Shown here: positions 1 through 5,225 of the stretch, one piece after another
Numbering within the stretch: the first letter of the stretch is position 1
Layout: the number at the start of each line of letters is the position of its first letter
Assembly: GCA_002341805.1 (NCBI GenBank)
Contig: DDOS01000005.1
Coordinates: forward strand, 802-7,174
Reading direction: 5' to 3'
Length of the DNA stretch: 6,373 bases
Source: Aquificaceae bacterium UBA2488
GTDB taxonomy: Bacteria; Aquificota; Aquificia; Aquificales; Aquificaceae
Notes under the pieces: generated by a model
What the model was told of the DNA's origin: nothing
The model's database searches: none
The model's input: the letters and a program-made list of their open reading frames with translations, nothing else
Program-made: the position numbers and the translations under genes

Positions 1-405
1 TCAAAACAAGAGGTAAAAGATGAGCTTAAGCAGTTTGAAGGAAATGTGGAAGTAAAAGGTAAAATAAGAAGAAGGATGAGAGAGATATCAAGATCCAGAA
101 TGATGCAAGAGGTTCCAAAAGCAAGTGTTGTAATCACAAACCCTACACACTTTGCAGTAGCTCTAAGATACGTACATAAGCAGGATAGGGCTCCAGTGGT
201 GGTTGCCAAAGGCCAAGATTATATGGCAAAAAAGATTATAGAGATAGCAGAGCAAAATGAAATACCTGCAGTAAGAAAACCAGAGTTAGCAAGGGCTTTA
301 TATAAAAGTGTCGAGATAAATGAAGAAATACCTGCTGAGTTCTATAAAGCCGTGGCAGAGATTATAGCTTACATAGTAAGGAGAAAACAGCGTAATTTAT
401 TATGA
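1..405 (+). CDS. flhB: Flagellar type III export switch protein FlhB, C-terminal part (5' end outside window)
   Basis: The open frame runs in from the left edge and encodes the last 134 residues of FlhB, the inner-membrane protein of the flagellar type III export gate that switches substrate specificity from rod/hook to filament proteins. The visible part is the cytoplasmic domain FlhB-C. It opens with the family's SKQEVKDE linker that follows the last membrane span, and it contains the autocleavage motif NPTH at window residues 47-50, within [13 protein letters not shown]. In this family the chain is cut between Asn and Pro. The C-terminus (RRKQRNLL) is short, without the extended tail of some homologues. 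An internal ATG at 46 is not the true start, because conserved FlhB sequence continues upstream of it. The stop TGA overlaps the queE ATG (ATGA, 402-405), suggesting translational coupling. The identification is very secure; only the missing N-terminus limits it. Confidence 0.96.
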   Translation, partial: SKQEVKDELKQFEGNVEVKGKIRRRMREISRSRMMQEVPKASVVITNPTHFAVALRYVHKQDRAPVVVAKGQDYMAKKIIEIAEQNEIPAVRKPELARALYKSVEINEEIPAEFYKAVAEIIAYIVRRKQRNLL

Positions 406-1040
406 TAAATGAAATATTTTATTCCATACAAGGAGAAGGTTTTTTAATAGGAACTCCAGCTTTATTTATAAGGTTTCAAGGGTGTAATTTAAGGTGTGTT
501 TGGTGTGATGAAAAATCTGCCCTTGATTTTGACAAAATTGCTAAAAGTTTTGAAGATACTATGGAAGATATAGAGAATATGTTGTCTTCCTACAACCCAA
601 ATCTTATTGTGCTAACAGGAGGAGAACCTACTTTAAACGATGAGTTTTTAAAAGTTTTTAATTTTTTTAAAAGCCTAAATAAGACAATACAGATAGAAAC
701 TAACGCCACAAAATTACAAGAAGATATATATAAAGCCTTCACAACTTATCCAAATACCTATATCACCATATCTCCAAAATATATATCCAATTATTTCATA
801 GACCCTAAGTTTTTGGCTTTTGATAAAAATATAGAATTAAAGATAGTAGTGGATGAAAATCTAAATGAAGATATATTAAAAAGAGATTACATAAAACCGT
901 TTATAGATAAAAAATTGCTAATCCTTCAGCCTTTAACTTCAAAATATGGTGTAGAATTTTTAGATAAGGCTATTAGATTGGCCAATGAGTTTAACGCAAG
1001 AGTGATTCCTCAAGCTCATAAATTGCTTGGTTTAAAATGA
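402..1040 (+). CDS. queE: 7-carboxy-7-deazaguanine synthase (radical SAM), queuosine biosynthesis
   Basis: This 212-aa protein matches QueE, the radical S-adenosylmethionine enzyme that converts 6-carboxy-5,6,7,8-tetrahydropterin to 7-carboxy-7-deazaguanine on the route to preQ0 and tRNA queuosine. The N-terminus has the family pattern [12 protein letters not shown] (residues 2-13). The [4Fe-4S] cluster motif CX3CX2C is Cys28, Cys32 and Cys35 (CNLRCVWCD). The SAM-binding glycine/acid motif TGGEPTL is at 72-78. The length is normal for QueE. The residue after the third Cys and Asp is Glu (CDEKSA) where many homologues have CDT. No well-placed Shine-Dalgarno site precedes the ATG: an AAGGAG at 378-383 is 18 bases away. 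The ATGA overlap with flhB suggests coupled translation, and a second ATGA overlap joins it to rnhA. No other queuosine gene is visible, so its place here looks like operon hitch-hiking rather than a pathway cluster. Confidence 0.93.
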   Translation: MINEIFYSIQGEGFLIGTPALFIRFQGCNLRCVWCDEKSALDFDKIAKSFEDTMEDIENMLSSYNPNLIVLTGGEPTLNDEFLKVFNFFKSLNKTIQIETNATKLQEDIYKAFTTYPNTYITISPKYISNYFIDPKFLAFDKNIELKIVVDENLNEDILKRDYIKPFIDKKLLILQPLTSKYGVEFLDKAIRLANEFNARVIPQAHKLLGLK

Positions 1041-1492
1041 AGATAATTATTTACACAGATGGGAGTTGTCTTGGAAATCCAGGACCAGGTGGTTATTGTG
1101 CCATATTAAAAGCTTTTAAAGATAATACTCTCATAAAAGAAAAAATTATAAAAGGAGCCCAAGCAAACACCACCAACAACCAAATGGAGTTAAAGGCCCT
1201 TGTAGAAGCCCTAAAGCATATTAAAAAACCAAATCAACATATTATCATATACACAGATAGCAAATATGTGGCTGATGGTATAAATAAGTGGCTGAAAAAC
1301 TGGATAGCAAAGGATTTTGCTGGTGTTAAAAACAGCGATTTATGGAAAGAATTGTATAAGCTTTTAAAACTTCAAAATGTCGAGGTAAATTGGGTAAAAG
1401 CCCATCAAAATGATAAAACCGAAAATAGCAATAACAACAATTTATGTGATAAGATAGCAAAAGAAGAGGCTATGAAAATACTATTAAAATAA
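1037..1492 (+). CDS. rnhA: Ribonuclease HI
   Basis: This 151-aa protein is a type 1 RNase H, which cleaves the RNA strand of RNA-DNA hybrids (R-loops, primers, misincorporated ribonucleotides) using two metal ions. The catalytic residues can be placed: Asp8 in IYTDGSCLGNPGPGG, Glu51 in TTNNQMEL, Asp74 in IYTDSKYV, His123 in WVKAH and Asp138 in CDKIAKEEA. These correspond to E. coli D10, E48, D70, H124 and D134. The basic handle region (KWLKNWIAKDFAGVKN) is present. The loop between His123 and the last Asp is about five residues longer than in E. coli and includes four consecutive asparagines (132-135). The ATG lies in an ATGA overlap with queE and has no clear Shine-Dalgarno site, so translation is probably coupled. 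Its last 9 bases overlap the 3' end of the convergent minus-strand gene. Confidence 0.95.
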   Translation: MKIIIYTDGSCLGNPGPGGYCAILKAFKDNTLIKEKIIKGAQANTTNNQMELKALVEALKHIKKPNQHIIIYTDSKYVADGINKWLKNWIAKDFAGVKNSDLWKELYKLLKLQNVEVNWVKAHQNDKTENSNNNNLCDKIAKEEAMKILLK

Positions 1493-1819
1493 TATCGTAG
1501 ATATATCCACTTGTTTGATATCTTCGTTTGGTTTTTGGATAAAAATATGGAATACATCATCATATAGGTAAGGGTACTCTTTTGATGTTTCATAAAATAT
1601 TTTAGCTTGATCTTTTTGCTGAAGAGCTATATTTATAAGCGTTAGAAGTATATACTTTTCTTTAGAATCTCTGGCTAAAAACAAGTATTTTGAAGCTTCT
1701 ATATATTGGAATCTATATATATATTTTATAGCTTTTGCAAGATATTTGTCTATATTATCGTTATTTTCTATCTTTTGGTTGTAAGAATCTAATATTAAAA
1801 TCCTAAAACCAGTGCGCAT
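1484..1819 (-). CDS. Small helical-repeat (TPR-like) protein of unknown function
   Basis: This 111-aa protein has no signal peptide and no membrane span. Residues 22-85 look like two to three amphipathic helical hairpins of TPR type (YRFQYIEASKYLFLAR, then INIALQQKDQAKIFYE), suggesting a small scaffold or interaction module; the match is by pattern only. It is the last gene of the minus-strand cluster. Its ATG shares one base with the stop of the preceding 46-aa membrane protein (TAATG, 1821-1817), so it is probably translated by reinitiation. A GAGGA sits only three bases upstream of the ATG, a tighter spacing than usual. The 3' end converges on rnhA with a 9-bp overlap, leaving no room for a terminator between them. 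I do not recognise the family. It may be a cytoplasmic partner of the membrane proteins encoded upstream. Confidence 0.75.
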   Translation of the reverse strand: MRTGFRILILDSYNQKIENNDNIDKYLAKAIKYIYRFQYIEASKYLFLARDSKEKYILLTLINIALQQKDQAKIFYETSKEYPYLYDDVFHIFIQKPNEDIKQVDISTILF

Positions 1820-1959
1820 TAATCCTCTTCTTGGTTTGGAGATTCACCTCTTTCTTGTTCTGTAATATCTACTAAATAAGCTATAAGATATGACATTGTA
1901 GCCACCACCACTAAAGATGCTATGGCTAATAGATCAGCATATTTCCATAATCCACCCAT
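1819..1959 (-). CDS. 46-aa single-span membrane protein (micro-protein 4 of the cluster)
   Basis: The start chosen is the ATG at 1959-1957, giving MGGLWKYADLLAIASL and so on. It is preceded by a good Shine-Dalgarno sequence, AAGGAG, nine bases upstream. A longer frame exists, starting at 2007, but that extension would overlap the end of the preceding gene and lacks a ribosome binding site, so it is rejected. Residues 8-30 form one hydrophobic segment, followed by a strongly acidic tail (ITEQERGESPNQEED). With a Lys before the span and acidic residues after it, the tail is more likely outside the cytoplasm, which is the opposite of its three sister proteins. The ribosome binding site lies inside the last codons of the 53-aa gene upstream, and the stop overlaps the next ATG (TAATG). 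Such small subunits occur in respiratory complexes, but I cannot assign a family. Confidence 0.72.
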   Translation of the reverse strand: MGGLWKYADLLAIASLVVVATMSYLIAYLVDITEQERGESPNQEED

Positions 1960-1960
1960 T

Positions 1961-2122
1961 TTAAGTTTCTCCTTTTTTGTTGCCACCTTTCCAAATAGGA
2001 AGCACAAAAGAAACCACCATAATAGCTAAAACACCAAAAGCTAAAAATGCAAACCAAGCCCTGTCTGATGGTGTGACAGATTTGGCTAAAACTTCATTCA
2101 TCACGCTTATCGCTTTTTCCAT
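1961..2122 (-). CDS. 53-aa single-span membrane protein (micro-protein 3 of the cluster)
   Basis: The gene runs from ATG 2122-2120 to TAA 1963-1961. A good ribosome binding site (AAAGGAG, nine bases upstream) lies inside the coding region of the preceding 55-aa gene, and the two genes overlap by 29 bases in different frames. The protein begins with a polar amphipathic stretch (MEKAISVMNEVLAKSVTPSD), followed by one membrane span at about 22-44 (WFAFLAFGVLAIMVVSF, ending in LPIW) and a short basic tail KGGNKKGET. The positive tail suggests the C-terminus is cytoplasmic and the N-terminal helix is outside or at the membrane surface. The last codons (KKGET-stop) carry the ribosome binding site of the next gene, one base further on. 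The clean overlap architecture and ribosome binding site support it as a real gene. Family not recognised. Confidence 0.74.
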   Translation of the reverse strand: MEKAISVMNEVLAKSVTPSDRAWFAFLAFGVLAIMVVSFVLPIWKGGNKKGET

Positions 2123-2261
2123 GATTCTTGTCTCCTTTCATTACATAAAGGTAAATCACCAAACTAAAAGATGCAATCATCATGATCATAACAAAACTCA
2201 TGAATATTACATCCCATATCCTGAACACAAACGGTACATAGATATGATGAGAATGTATCAT
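2094..2261 (-). CDS. 55-aa single-span, Met/His-containing membrane protein (micro-protein 2 of the cluster)
   Basis: The gene runs from ATG 2261-2259 to TGA 2096-2094. Its start directly abuts the TAA of the preceding 39-aa gene (TAAATG), and an AAGGTG ribosome binding site lies eight bases upstream. The N-terminus MIHSHHIYVP holds three histidines. Residues 15-41 form one membrane span rich in methionine (FMSFVMIMM), followed by a charged, lysine-rich tail (KGDKNHGKSDKRDE) that should stay in the cytoplasm, giving an N-out/C-in topology. The His and Met residues near and within the span could be metal ligands, and copper would fit a SCO-like neighbour, but this is only a suggestion. The last 29 bases overlap the next gene. 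Family not recognised. Confidence 0.73.
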   Translation of the reverse strand: MIHSHHIYVPFVFRIWDVIFMSFVMIMMIASFSLVIYLYVMKGDKNHGKSDKRDE

Positions 2262-2381
2262 TTAAGTTTCACCTTCTTTCTTTTTCTTCTTAGAAGAAGC
2301 AATAATGTTTATCAAAAACGTACTTCCCATCAAAATAAGTATAAACACCATTATAGATATAACTATAATCCTAAAAATCAT
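2262..2381 (-). CDS. 39-aa single-span membrane protein (micro-protein 1 of the cluster)
   Basis: The gene runs from ATG 2381-2379 to TAA 2264-2262, with an AGAGGTGG ribosome binding site just upstream (2385-2392). The protein is almost only a membrane helix: residues 3-29 (FRIIVISIMVFILILMGSTF and on) are hydrophobic, followed by a polylysine stop-transfer tail KKKKKEGET. This predicts N-out/C-in orientation. It is the first of four micro-genes and is separated from the lipoprotein gene upstream by a 54-bp AT-rich gap that might hold its own promoter. The stop abuts the ATG of the 55-aa gene without a spacer. The C-terminal residues KEGET resemble the KKGET end of the 53-aa protein, partly because both encode the next gene's ribosome binding site. 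No family recognised. Confidence 0.7.
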   Translation of the reverse strand: MIFRIIVISIMVFILILMGSTFLINIIASSKKKKKEGET

Positions 2382-2435
2382 AATCCACCTCTTCTTATAA
2401 TTATACTACCTAATTATATAAAAATTATAAAATCT
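2382..2435 (-). promoter_or_regulatory. AT-rich gap with promoter-like -10 hexamers upstream of the micro-protein genes
   Basis: The 54 bases between the lipoprotein stop and the 39-aa gene contain, read on the minus strand, three perfect TATAAT hexamers (plus-strand positions 2424-2429, 2413-2418 and 2400-2405). There is no convincing -35 box. An 8-bp inverted repeat made only of A and T (TTATAATT at 2395-2402 and AATTATAA at 2423-2430) surrounds them. This could be an internal promoter for the four micro-genes, allowing their expression to differ from the two upstream genes. In DNA this AT-rich, chance TATAAT matches are common. Confidence 0.35.
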
Positions 2436-3794
2436 TTAAAATCCCAAAGATTTAAACTTGTTAAGCATATTTTGCTGACTTAGAATACTCTTATACTCAT
2501 TGAATAAGGTTTTTGCTTTATCTTGGTTTCCAAGCTTTTGATAACAAGAAATATCTTCATATAAGGCTTTTGCCATAGTGTCATATATGCCAAATTTTTC
2601 AAGATAAGGTACCGCTTCATCCAAATATACAACAGCATTGTTGCATTGATTCATTTTGTATAAATCGTTTCCTACATTGTAAAGATCCGTATCAAGGCCA
2701 TACCTTGCACCACCTCTTCTAGTTTTATATCCTCTTATCATCAAAGCCTGTAAATGATATTGATAAGCTTTTTGGAGATTACCTACTTTATAATATATAT
2801 CTCCAAGGTGTCTTAGTGGTATGGCTGCACTTTCAGTATCTCCCATCTTTAAGGCTACGTTGGAGGACTGAACATAGTATTTCTCGGCATCCGCAAGATC
2901 CCCTTTCTTCTCATAAGCCTGACCTAAAAGATTATAAAGAAGAGCCAACGTATTTAGTTTATTAGAACCAAGCGCTATAGCTTTATTTATATATTCTATA
3001 GCCTTATCATAGTTCCTTGTCTCTAAATAGAAGTTACCATCATAATAGTATGTGGTATAAAGTAAATTTTGATCGTTTAAAAGCTTTGAAATTTTAAAGG
3101 CTCTTGATAGATTTTCTAAAGCTTCTTTTTTCTCACTGGATTTAGCTTCATTTAAAACATTGTTTAATGTTTTCTGAGTGGCTATTTTTATATCTTCCAC
3201 AAAACTATCTACATTTATACCGTTTTGTTTGGCTATATTTATATATTTAAAAATTCTATCAATATCAAAGTTTGTAGATGATAAGAATGTATTATAAGCT
3301 ATATAGTAAGCTGCTTTCCCTATTAGTTCTTTGTTGCCTATCACGTTGGCAAATTCAAATGCTTTTTTGAGCACTTCATTGGCCTTTTGATACCTTTCTG
3401 ATTTCATAAGATTTACACCTTTATTTATAATATCTTCTATCTGCATTGTGGGGCTTTCGTAAACTTCAAATCCATAATTTGTTTCATGTATCATGAATTC
3501 ATCTTTTTTAGCGTTACAATAAAGCCAATGACCCTTTACTACTATATGACTACCCTTAGATTGACAGTATTTGGCGGACAGATCTTCATATTGTTTTTTC
3601 TTATTAGGGTCTGTGAGGTGGAAATTAAAGTAAAGAGGTCTTTGTATCATATCTAAATAAAAAGGTATAACGCTTTCAGAATATCTTATAAAACTCTTAT
3701 AAGAACTAAAATCTGTTTTTTGATAGACTTTCTCGCAAGAAGATAAAAGCACTAAACCACCAACCATTCCTATGTAGATTATTTTTCTATTCAT
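2436..3794 (-). CDS. TPR-repeat lipoprotein
   Basis: The start is placed at ATG 3794-3792 rather than further upstream (3842). It has an AAAAGGAG ribosome binding site seven bases away, and the resulting 452-aa protein begins with a clean lipoprotein signal: MNRK, a hydrophobic stretch and the lipobox LSSC with Cys20 as the lipidated residue. The mature protein would be anchored in the envelope facing the periplasm. Residues 21-115 form a non-repeat domain with Cys77 and Cys93, which could form a disulfide. Residues 120-240 are helical, and clear tetratricopeptide repeats follow at about 244-275 (YLETRNYDKAIEYINKAI), 283-317 (GQAYEKKGDLADAEKYY) and 323-353 (GDIYYKVGNLQKAYQYHLQA), with weaker ones to 436. 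TPR lipoproteins usually act as scaffolds for envelope complexes. It follows the NapH-like gene by 13 bases, with its ribosome binding site starting at that gene's stop codon, so the two are surely co-transcribed. Specific partner unknown. Confidence 0.85.
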   Translation of the reverse strand: MNRKIIYIGMVGGLVLLSSCEKVYQKTDFSSYKSFIRYSESVIPFYLDMIQRPLYFNFHLTDPNKKKQYEDLSAKYCQSKGSHIVVKGHWLYCNAKKDEFMIHETNYGFEVYESPTMQIEDIINKGVNLMKSERYQKANEVLKKAFEFANVIGNKELIGKAAYYIAYNTFLSSTNFDIDRIFKYINIAKQNGINVDSFVEDIKIATQKTLNNVLNEAKSSEKKEALENLSRAFKISKLLNDQNLLYTTYYYDGNFYLETRNYDKAIEYINKAIALGSNKLNTLALLYNLLGQAYEKKGDLADAEKYYVQSSNVALKMGDTESAAIPLRHLGDIYYKVGNLQKAYQYHLQALMIRGYKTRRGGARYGLDTDLYNVGNDLYKMNQCNNAVVYLDEAVPYLEKFGIYDTMAKALYEDISCYQKLGNQDKAKTLFNEYKSILSQQNMLNKFKSLGF

Positions 3795-3807
3795 ATGACA
3801 TCTCCTT

Positions 3808-4647
3808 TTAAAACAAATTTTCAACTTTTTCTTCTTCACCACTGTCTACAACCCTTGATATATGAAGGGCTTGTTTTTCTTCGTTGCGGCTTCTAAAATC
3901 TGTAATACAAGCATCCACACATTTACCACACATATAACAAGCTTTTAAGCCACTAGTTGTGTCAAGCTCATCTTTTAATTTTCTTGGATCAAGAGCTATA
4001 GGACAAGCTCTCACGCACTCTAAGCACTCAGTGCAGGTGTTTTTATCGTAAGTGATACGCCAACGCATCTTTTGGTTAAACACCTCCAGGTAAAGTCCTA
4101 TCGGACAAAAATATCTACACCATTTTTGTCTTAGCCATCCTATAGCTAAGTAGTTTAATGCGATTAGACCATAGGTTAATATAGACACCCACCAAAAAGC
4201 TGGATGGTAAGGTTTAAACAGCACAGAAAGATCTACTATCCAGTTTAATAGTATAAGCGTAAGCAATGCATTTAATGCAAAGACTATTATATTAAACTGC
4301 ATTTTTTTGCCTTGTCTATACAGTCTATCGTATAAAACTTTTACACCCCTTATAAGCCATCCTTCGGTGCATATAAAACTGCAAAAAAATCTACCATAAA
4401 AATAATTTATTACAAACGTTACCGTATAAAGAGCTATCCAAAGCGAAAAAGCCCATATGGCTGGCTTTGTCCAATTGGTTGTATAATGACCCCATAAATA
4501 ATAATTTCCATTGGCAAAATCCATCTTTATAAGATGGAAAACTGGAAACATCAGTAGGCTAAGACCTGAGATAACATTGAAAATAAATCTTACTTTGGTG
4601 TAATTTGTGGTGTGGGGATATTCCCCTAACATCTCTAAAAGCTTCAT
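3808..4647 (-). CDS. NapH/MauN-like membrane polyferredoxin (two [4Fe-4S] clusters)
   Basis: This 279-aa protein has four likely membrane spans (about 19-40, 63-83, 117-139 and 150-171) and a cytoplasmic C-terminal ferredoxin domain. That domain has two cluster motifs: Cys205, 208, 211 and 215 (CTECLECVRACP) and Cys237, 240, 243 and 247 (CYMCGKCVDAC). Two CX3C pairs sit at membrane boundaries, as in the NapH/NosR/MauN family: Cys89-Cys93 (GRFFCSFICTEG) and Cys177-Cys181 (WCRYFCPIG). The first lacks the usual proline after the second Cys. Length and layout resemble NapH, which passes quinol electrons towards a periplasmic partner, but no napA, napG, nosZ or mau gene is visible, so a specific symbol is not justified. 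A strong ribosome binding site (AGGAGG, 4653-4658) precedes the ATG, and an extended -10 promoter lies further upstream. It is the first gene of the minus-strand cluster. CcoG-type proteins are related but usually longer. Confidence 0.86.
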   Translation of the reverse strand: MKLLEMLGEYPHTTNYTKVRFIFNVISGLSLLMFPVFHLIKMDFANGNYYLWGHYTTNWTKPAIWAFSLWIALYTVTFVINYFYGRFFCSFICTEGWLIRGVKVLYDRLYRQGKKMQFNIIVFALNALLTLILLNWIVDLSVLFKPYHPAFWWVSILTYGLIALNYLAIGWLRQKWCRYFCPIGLYLEVFNQKMRWRITYDKNTCTECLECVRACPIALDPRKLKDELDTTSGLKACYMCGKCVDACITDFRSRNEEKQALHISRVVDSGEEEKVENLF

Positions 4648-4693
4648 ATGTAACCTCCTATCCTAAAAGTTAGTTATGATTCACTACTTACAT

Positions 4694-4702
4694 ATTATAA
4701 CA
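4694..4702 (-). promoter_or_regulatory. Extended -10 promoter for the polyferredoxin cluster
   Basis: Read on the minus strand, this is TGTTATAAT, a perfect extended -10 (TGnTATAAT). A weak -35 like TTATAA lies 17 bases upstream (4717-4722). Transcription would start around 4687, giving a leader of about 40 bases that holds the AGGAGG ribosome binding site of the NapH-like gene. This implies the cluster starts here and is not read only from the DUF2203 gene. Confidence 0.5.
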
Positions 4703-4746
4703 TAAAACTATCTTTATTATAAATTTTTCTAATAAAATCTAAAAAA

Positions 4747-5142
4747 CTATATCCTGCTATCTTCTTGTTCTTCAAGCGTCTCTATTGGTTTCCTACCCAT
4801 AAATCCTTCATGTATTCCATGCCAATACTGTATAGTATCTTCGCCCTCTAACCAGCAAAGCCATATGTCTTTACCATCTTTTTTGGATAAAAAATCAAGA
4901 AGCAACGGATTTACACCTTTTACGCTACATCCACTCTCTGCTATAGTTTGTAATGATAGATTGGCTTTTTTGTTTAATTCCAGCAAACTGGTTTCCAGAT
5001 ACATTTTTTCCAGCTCATCCGATGTTTCTTGGGATTCTTCTGAAATCCTCGACATCTCTTCTCTAATCTCTATAAATTCCTGAATATATGGCATTATAGA
5101 GTCCAACACCAAATTAGCCTCTTTCAAAGAAAAGTATCTCAT
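4747..5142 (-). CDS. DUF2203 family protein
   Basis: This 131-aa cytoplasmic protein matches the DUF2203 family, whose function is not known. It opens with the family start RYFSLKEANLVLDSIMP (residues 2-18). A long charged helix, probably coiled coil, spans about 20-65. The second half has the family core: a G-V-N/K-P-x-L-L-D-F segment (residues 76-84), the hydrophobic strand IWLCWLEGE (93-101), the motif YWHGIHEGFMGRKPI (106-120), and a variable acidic end. Homologues have much the same length and the same WH/GF-GR signature. The gene ends with TAG, which matters for reading the amber codon in the neighbouring SCO gene. No Shine-Dalgarno site precedes the ATG; instead a -10-like element lies ten bases away, suggesting a leaderless or nearly leaderless mRNA. 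It is divergent from the SCO gene, with an 83-bp gap. Confidence 0.88.
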   Translation of the reverse strand: MRYFSLKEANLVLDSIMPYIQEFIEIREEMSRISEESQETSDELEKMYLETSLLELNKKANLSLQTIAESGCSVKGVNPLLLDFLSKKDGKDIWLCWLEGEDTIQYWHGIHEGFMGRKPIETLEEQEDSRI

Positions 5143-5152
5143 GATATTTAAA

Positions 5153-5161
5153 AATATAACA
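5153..5161 (-). promoter_or_regulatory. Probable extended -10 element of the DUF2203 gene (near-leaderless)
   Basis: On the minus strand the sequence TGTTATATT matches the extended -10 TGnTATAAT with one mismatch. It ends ten bases before the ATG, so transcription would start only a few bases before, or at, the start codon. This agrees with the absence of a Shine-Dalgarno site. The surrounding DNA is very AT-rich, which lowers confidence. Confidence 0.35.
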
Positions 5162-5207
5162 TTATTTAATTTTTTATATGAAAAAAACCCTAAATTTTTA
5201 CCATTAA

Positions 5208-5216
5208 TGCTATAAT
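5208..5216 (+). promoter_or_regulatory. Extended -10 element of the SCO gene (leaderless arrangement)
   Basis: TGCTATAAT is a perfect extended -10, ending nine bases before the ATG at 5226. The predicted start of transcription lies within about three bases of the ATG, and no Shine-Dalgarno site exists in the gap (ATTATTATT). No -35 box of quality is seen, which is common for extended -10 promoters. Confidence 0.48.
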
Positions 5217-5225
5217 ATTATTATT

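Noticed and set aside
1405..1593. Minus-strand 62-aa frame
   Set aside because: It overlaps rnhA and the 111-aa gene in another frame, without start signals.
1960..2007. N-terminal extension of the 46-aa protein to a 62-aa frame
   Set aside because: The extension overlaps the end of the 53-aa gene, is basic and non-hydrophobic, and lacks a ribosome binding site, whereas the inner ATG at 1959 has a good one.
1977..2483. Plus-strand 168-aa open frame
   Set aside because: It is antisense to the micro-gene array and the end of the lipoprotein gene, has no ribosome binding site, and is rich in His/Asn/Tyr low-complexity sequence typical of a shadow frame.
3795..3842. N-terminal extension of the TPR lipoprotein by 16 residues
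   Set aside because: It would bury the lipoprotein signal behind a highly basic stretch and overlap the polyferredoxin gene; the ATG at 3794 has an ideal ribosome binding site.
4648..4746. Rho-independent terminator after the DUF2203 gene
   Set aside because: A T-run follows the stop, but no GC-containing hairpin precedes it.
4865..5083. Plus-strand 72-aa frame within the DUF2203 gene
   Set aside because: It is antisense to a well-supported conserved gene; the Ser-rich composition is the mirror of Glu/Arg codons.
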